Made by a program: the position numbers and the translations under genes. A stretch of 17,272 nucleotides of DNA from Tannerellaceae bacterium (GTDB taxonomy: Bacteria; Bacteroidota; Bacteroidia; Bacteroidales; Tannerellaceae): the NCBI GenBank assembly GCA_031267775.1, contig JAIRYL010000214.1:1-17272 (forward strand). The letters run 5' to 3'. The notes below the pieces were generated by a model. That model was not told where the DNA came from and did no database searches. It saw only the letters and a program-made list of their open reading frames with translations. Shown piece after piece: positions 13,304 through 17,272 of the stretch. How positions within the stretch are numbered: the first letter of the stretch is position 1; the number at the start of each line of letters is the position of its first letter.

Positions 13304-14302
13304 TTATAAAACTTCTATTTTAAACGTACTAAATCCAAAGATATCGTCGTAAGAATCTATCTCATTCTCCGCCTGCCAGGTTCTTACAACTATTTCCATC
13401 TGATCTTTTCTACAGCAGTTTATCAATAAAAATAAATATCCGATATCGCTGTATGTAGAACTGTTCCAATATTGTTTCAGGGTTACGCCGTATATATCTT
13501 TATATTTCGGGTCGAGCTTGGGATGTTTTACTATTTCTACCGAATCAAATACGATATTCAAATACTCATTGTTTTTGAAAATATTTTTCATTTTGGCGAG
13601 ATACTGAGTTTTAGTTTGCACTTGTTTAACAAACCTTTCTCCGGGAAGAGCTTCTTTCAGCGTACCATCCGAATTTGGTTTTCGCGTGATTCTTTTTCCG
13701 GTTACAATAAGAGCGTCATTGCTAAAAAAAATGTCAAGGGTTTTTATGTCTTTGCAATTATAGGCGTCTCTGAACCGGTCTATAAATTCCTTAATGCGCT
13801 GTTCCTGTTCGGTATCGGCAACAGCCGTCCAGTCTACATGCATGTATTGATGCTTTTTCAGGGTTATTTCAATATTGTTTATCATGCCGTTAGGCGCAAA
13901 GGTCAGCGCAATTTCTTCGTATTTGGTACTGTCGGAAGTTGCGGCGTACATAGTCATGGGGATATTCCGTATCTGATACTCTTTTTCATAGGTTTTGAGA
14001 TACTGTTCCTGTATTACGGGAACTTTGCAAGCCATGGCGCTCATACTCCAAAGGTCTTTCAGTTTCTTTTTTGTTTCCTCGGTTATTACGCCGCCGGGGA
14101 TATTCGGTTTTTTTCCGGTTTTAACCGCCTCGTTGAAAGCCGTTAGAAGTCGCGACGCATTTTCTTCCATCTTCTGTTTCAAGGAATTTTCTTCCATGTC
14201 GTTTGTAATTAAAACGACGATTCCTTCGTCTTGCGCCCAAACGGCCTGGGCGGCAAGCGAGAGAAAAACAACAAAGGTCAAACAAAATTTTCGTGTGCTC
14301 AT
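13304..14302 (-). CDS. Secreted protein with C-terminal NTF2/SnoaL-like domain
   Basis: A 332-residue protein with a signal peptide (MSTRKFCLTFVVFLSLAAQAVWAQ, cleavage near 24). The N-terminal half (25-150) is not recognised. Residues about 165-312 look like an NTF2/SnoaL cone fold: an RIKEFIDRFRDAYNCKD helix, LDIFFSNDALIVTGK, then strands ending YGVTLKQYWNSSTYSDIGYLF and VRTWQ. Without catalytic residues it is more likely a binding domain than an enzyme. It follows the secreted gene after 5 bp and precedes the TPR/barrel gene by 15 bp, so the three envelope proteins are likely made together. Confidence 0.7.
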   Translation of the reverse strand: MSTRKFCLTFVVFLSLAAQAVWAQDEGIVVLITNDMEENSLKQKMEENASRLLTAFNEAVKTGKKPNIPGGVITEETKKKLKDLWSMSAMACKVPVIQEQYLKTYEKEYQIRNIPMTMYAATSDSTKYEEIALTFAPNGMINNIEITLKKHQYMHVDWTAVADTEQEQRIKEFIDRFRDAYNCKDIKTLDIFFSNDALIVTGKRITRKPNSDGTLKEALPGERFVKQVQTKTQYLAKMKNIFKNNEYLNIVFDSVEIVKHPKLDPKYKDIYGVTLKQYWNSSTYSDIGYLFLLINCCRKDQMEIVVRTWQAENEIDSYDDIFGFSTFKIEVL

Positions 14303-14307
14303 TGTAT

Positions 14308-15456
14308 TTATTTATTGAATTTGTTATTATCGAGATTATATTGGGAAATAGTTGAATAGAAATCGGCGTCTATGCCGTTCTCTCCAAATATGTTTCCGGT
14401 GGATGTTTCGGCAGAAAGCATGTGTATATAATTAAATTCTTTATGATGCAGGATTAGCGTAATTTTCAGGGCGTCTTTCTCCTCTCCCTCTTGCCGGACG
14501 CTGCAAAACGGTTCGAATTCATGCTTGAAGAGACAGATAAAATCGGCCAGCGGGATGTTTATAACGGATTGACTATTATTATAGATATGCGTGAGCCTTA
14601 TCATCGGATTCCAAAAAGAGGTATACCCGAGCAGCAGGTTGGAAATGGTTTCTGCCGGTTGATCGATATCGTTTAGCAAATAGTATTTATGATCGCTCTG
14701 CCGCCGGTAGTAAACGTGATTATGAATGGCTTTATCCATAAAAAAGTTTTGCCTTTCCATATATATAAGAGCCTCCGAGTCAAAAATGACGCCGGAATCG
14801 GGAAGTATATCAGACCGGCACGTTTCCTTTTGGCGGCTGTAACCGGCGAGAGAGGCATGTACCTGTTCGTCGGCTTCCCGTTTGTTATATCCTGTAATCA
14901 GTTCTCTTTCGGCAGGGAAAGAAACGGTTAATGCGTTGGCGTCGTCTATATGCCAGATACCGGTAAACAAGGCGGGTTCTTTCTTTAGCGTGAAAGGCGT
15001 TTCAAGGCCTATCCGGTTAAGCGCCGGAATAAGGGCGTTGAAGCCTTCTGTTCCGTACGGCACGCCATTGAGCCGGATATTTATTTTGTATTCTTTCAGT
15101 TTGGCCTGTATGGATTTTTTGTCCGGAAGCAGCGCTAATTCGAGTAAGAACCGTTCCAGAAAGTTACATGCCGTTTCGTGTATGTTCATTTTGGCGTTGT
15201 CGCTGAATAAGGATATGCCTGCATGCGTTATTTGGTGCGGCTTCCCGTATTTTACAAGGATGCTTTTTCCCTCGATTGCGGAGGGACAAACAAAGCACGT
15301 ATCTCTTTCCGGCAAACAGGAAGCCGGCAACCGGCTGCCGATCCAGGCTAATTTCCGGTTGGCGTACGAAACCTGTCCTGCAATCGCTCCTCCGCTGCAC
15401 AGCCAAATCAGCAAGACGGATACGCCTGTTGTTACGATGTTTTTGCCGTTTTTCAT
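14308..15456 (-). CDS. Secreted protein of unknown function, coupled to the kinase gene
   Basis: A 382-residue protein beginning MKNGKNIVTTGVSVLLIWLC with a probable signal peptide ending near AIAG. The mature chain has no domain I recognise. It contains helical stretches (NFLERFLLELALLPDKKSIQAKLKEY) and later Tyr/His-rich beta-like stretches (NHVYYRRQSDHKYYLL). I chose ATG 15456 because it overlaps the kinase stop as ATGA (15453-15456) and gives a clean signal peptide; the frame could open at 15486, adding ten charged residues. GC content is higher than in the flanking secreted genes. Cys residues in the mature part (around CLPERDTCFVC) may form disulfides. Confidence 0.68.
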   Translation of the reverse strand: MKNGKNIVTTGVSVLLIWLCSGGAIAGQVSYANRKLAWIGSRLPASCLPERDTCFVCPSAIEGKSILVKYGKPHQITHAGISLFSDNAKMNIHETACNFLERFLLELALLPDKKSIQAKLKEYKINIRLNGVPYGTEGFNALIPALNRIGLETPFTLKKEPALFTGIWHIDDANALTVSFPAERELITGYNKREADEQVHASLAGYSRQKETCRSDILPDSGVIFDSEALIYMERQNFFMDKAIHNHVYYRRQSDHKYYLLNDIDQPAETISNLLLGYTSFWNPMIRLTHIYNNSQSVINIPLADFICLFKHEFEPFCSVRQEGEEKDALKITLILHHKEFNYIHMLSAETSTGNIFGENGIDADFYSTISQYNLDNNKFNK

Positions 15457-17036
15457 TCGTCTGGCCGGGTTAACATTCTCTCGCATTGCCTTATTTTTTC
15501 TTTCGCATTCTCGTCCGACACGTTGATAAGCAGGATTTCTTTGTAGATTGCTATTGCCTCCCTGTATGCCCGATTAGCGTACAGCCCGTTTGCTTCTTTC
15601 AATAAGGCGTCGCATTTTTTTGCATATCCTATTCTGTTTCGGGCGGATTGATTATCCGTTTTCGACAGGGAAACGTAATTTTCATAGAGGAGTATAGCCT
15701 TTTCGTAATCGCCATTATTGTAGCTTGTGGTAGCTTGTTCCAGATACCGGGCGGGGTTGAGTTTATCAACCGCCGGACGGCGGGCGGGCGTAACGGTTCC
15801 GGTTTCCGGGGAAGATGCAGGCAGTTGTTCGATTGCAGTTGTTTTTTCTGCGTTCACTTCGTTTATTTCGGCGCTCTCCTTTTTTTCGGCGCCGGGCGAA
15901 AGGATGCAATATCCGGCAACTGCGGATAAAATACAGATACACCCGATTATTTTCCAGGGCGCCTTGAGAAAGTCGTTTTTACGGGGAGGCCGGACGATTG
16001 TACGTCTTTTTGTTACGCTATCCTGATTTATAAGTTGAGTTTCGGGTAAAACCTGCGCCTGTTCTTTATCAAGCGGTAAAGCTTTGGCGTACGATTTTTG
16101 TTCCTGTATTAAATCGGCAAGAAATTCAGTAGCCGTTTGATATCGTTCTTTTCTGTTCAGGCTCATGGCTTTAAATACAATTTTATCCAAAGCGGGAGGA
16201 ATCGTTTTGCTGAACGAAGACGGTTTTTTCAAGAGCGTGTAGCCAGACGCTAATGTAGACGCTTCGGGCGGTTCTTCACCCGTCAGGCAGTTATAAAAGG
16301 TAGCTCCTAAGGCATACATATCAATGGAAGGAACAAATTTTGCTAAAATCTCAAGAGATGATTGTTCCAAAGGCGAAAAGCTTTGTTTTCGGCCTGTCAA
16401 TAATTTACTGGTTAGTTTTACATCTCCCGCATCATCATAACTTAGTGAAATGCCGAAATCAATAAGTAGCGCCCTGTTATTTTTATCAATCAATATATTA
16501 CTTGGCGATATATCTAAATGAAGGATATTATGCTGATGAACGGTTTCCAGGGCGCTCGCTATTTCGATCATATATTTTAGCGTATCGCCTGTTTCGATCC
16601 GTCCTTGCCGGCTGATCAGGGCGTCTAAGTCTGTGCTGTCGATATAGGCCATTACAATATACGCCGTATTGTTTTCTTCAAACGCATCATATACCTCCAC
16701 AATATTAGGATGCGTAAAGGTATTCATGATACGGGCTTCCGAAATTAATTTTCTTTTGAGGCGATTAAATTCACGCCGTTTTTCTTCATTTGCGATGACA
16801 ATCTCATTGGAATGAGCGTTTCGGAAACAATACATTTTATGATAGAACTCTTTGACGACTACAGTAGCCTCGCCTGTTTTAATTTCCTTAAGACCTGTTT
16901 TTTGCGTTTGAATCCAGGTTGTGAGGTAAGTGACGCCGAATCCTCCGCTTCCAAGAACCTGTTTGATGCGATAAGTTCCGTTCCGGAGTGTGGCGCCGGC
17001 AGGTAAAGCTTTACTGAAGTCGTCTGGGGCTTTCAT
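15453..17036 (-). CDS. Hanks-type serine/threonine protein kinase with TM segment and C-terminal TPRs
   Basis: A 527-residue protein. The kinase domain (about 20-310) has glycine loop GSGGFG (29-34), Lys62 in VVVK, Glu100, catalytic loop HLDISPSN (173-180; Asp175, Asn180), DFG (193-195), SPLEQ in place of APE (221-225) and DMYALG (239-244). The loop lacks the usual Arg before Asp and has Ser177 where most kinases have Lys. A membrane helix spans about 363-379, then a Ser/Thr/Pro-rich linker and two TPR-like units (about 431-460 and 476-510). The TPRs should be periplasmic. It is probably the signalling head of the cluster and is coupled to the next gene by ATGA. Confidence 0.9.
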   Translation of the reverse strand: MKAPDDFSKALPAGATLRNGTYRIKQVLGSGGFGVTYLTTWIQTQKTGLKEIKTGEATVVVKEFYHKMYCFRNAHSNEIVIANEEKRREFNRLKRKLISEARIMNTFTHPNIVEVYDAFEENNTAYIVMAYIDSTDLDALISRQGRIETGDTLKYMIEIASALETVHQHNILHLDISPSNILIDKNNRALLIDFGISLSYDDAGDVKLTSKLLTGRKQSFSPLEQSSLEILAKFVPSIDMYALGATFYNCLTGEEPPEASTLASGYTLLKKPSSFSKTIPPALDKIVFKAMSLNRKERYQTATEFLADLIQEQKSYAKALPLDKEQAQVLPETQLINQDSVTKRRTIVRPPRKNDFLKAPWKIIGCICILSAVAGYCILSPGAEKKESAEINEVNAEKTTAIEQLPASSPETGTVTPARRPAVDKLNPARYLEQATTSYNNGDYEKAILLYENYVSLSKTDNQSARNRIGYAKKCDALLKEANGLYANRAYREAIAIYKEILLINVSDENAKEKIRQCERMLTRPDE

Positions 17037-17100
17037 TCATTCTCTTTGTTTATTTTGTTTATCAGAATAAGATATCCCGAATAATGGTATGATGAAACAG

Positions 17101-17272
17101 TTACAGATTGTCTACCGTATTTATTTCATGGTTCGGATCGTTAAGCAGATTATCAACATCGGCGTCGGATACATCTAACGCTTCGGCATTGTCGTACACA
17201 GTGTCGGAAGACGATAAGAGAGAAGACTTAACTTTCACTACATATTCAATCTCGTCGCCGCCTTCCGTTTCC
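17101..17272 (-). CDS. C-terminal fragment of an acidic protein (5' end outside window)
   Basis: Reading leftward from the window edge, 56 complete codons are open before a TAA at 17101-17103. The visible tail is very acidic, with segments such as KVKSSLLSSSDTVYDNAEA, LDVSDADVDNLLND and a PNHEINTVDNL ending. It is too short to identify. The composition and its closing NxxH-I-D pattern weakly recall the C-terminus of the acidic protein at 10574-11275 (NQEHPGIDVETPQGTDLF). It ends 64 bp before the kinase start, with no TAnnTTTG box between, so it is probably upstream in the same operon. Confidence 0.6.
   Translation of the reverse strand, partial: ETEGGDEIEYVVKVKSSLLSSSDTVYDNAEALDVSDADVDNLLNDPNHEINTVDNL

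Noticed and set aside
13472..14146. 224-codon plus-strand ORF
   Set aside because: Antisense shadow of the NTF2-like secreted gene, which has a signal peptide and operon spacing. The plus-strand product is Phe/Tyr-rich and shows no family features.
14882..15526. 214-codon plus-strand ORF
   Set aside because: Antisense to the secreted gene and the kinase 3' end; no domain, and the opposite strand has coupled starts and a clean signal peptide.
9368..17272. Type VI secretion or TerY-type triad interpretation of the kinase/FHA genes
   Set aside because: No sheath, tube, baseplate, von Willebrand A or PP2C phosphatase gene is present in the window.

Overview
The window looks like a chromosomal segment of a Bacteroidales bacterium. 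The evidence is the gene families (TRL-like lipoprotein, DUF4369/thioredoxin lipoprotein, an IS982-type transposase tail), near-absent Shine-Dalgarno sequences, and repeated TAnnTTTG promoter boxes typical of Bacteroidetes. Species cannot be named. No tRNA, rRNA, CRISPR array or recognisable riboswitch was seen.

Left edge (1-600): the last 69 codons of an IS982-family transposase, its 3' flank, then a 235-bp element with 35-bp inverted ends (345-579) that contains no gene. It stops 20 bp from nadD.

Housekeeping block (600-9091): nadD, gmk and yicC run leftward as a tight cluster, divergent from tsaB. Rightward genes follow: a TRL-like lipoprotein, an unknown secreted protein, a membrane methyltransferase of the isoprenylcysteine/phospholipid type with higher GC, and a TlpA-like thioredoxin lipoprotein. 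A leftward pair (FtsB/DivIC-like protein and a small membrane protein) faces dnaX, which runs rightward from a compact divergent promoter region. dnaX carries a nine-A run followed by a hairpin, just where the conserved core ends; both alternative frames stop at once, so a short gamma-like product is plausible.

Accessory block (9368-17272, all leftward): a signalling and envelope cluster. In transcription order it holds the tail of an acidic protein cut by the window edge, a Hanks-type kinase with one membrane segment and C-terminal TPRs, a secreted unknown protein, a secreted protein with an NTF2/SnoaL-like domain, a secreted TPR protein with a probable outer-membrane barrel, a small secreted protein, a membrane-anchored Thr/Glu-rich acidic protein, an FHA protein with two membrane segments and a zinc ribbon, and a small soluble FHA protein. 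Hairpins at 11885-11914 and 10526-10563, plus an internal promoter near 11819-11849, divide it into expression segments. My reading is a phosphothreonine (kinase to FHA) circuit tied to periplasmic and outer-membrane parts. No phosphatase is visible; one could lie beyond the right edge. This block is the best candidate for a poorly described system.
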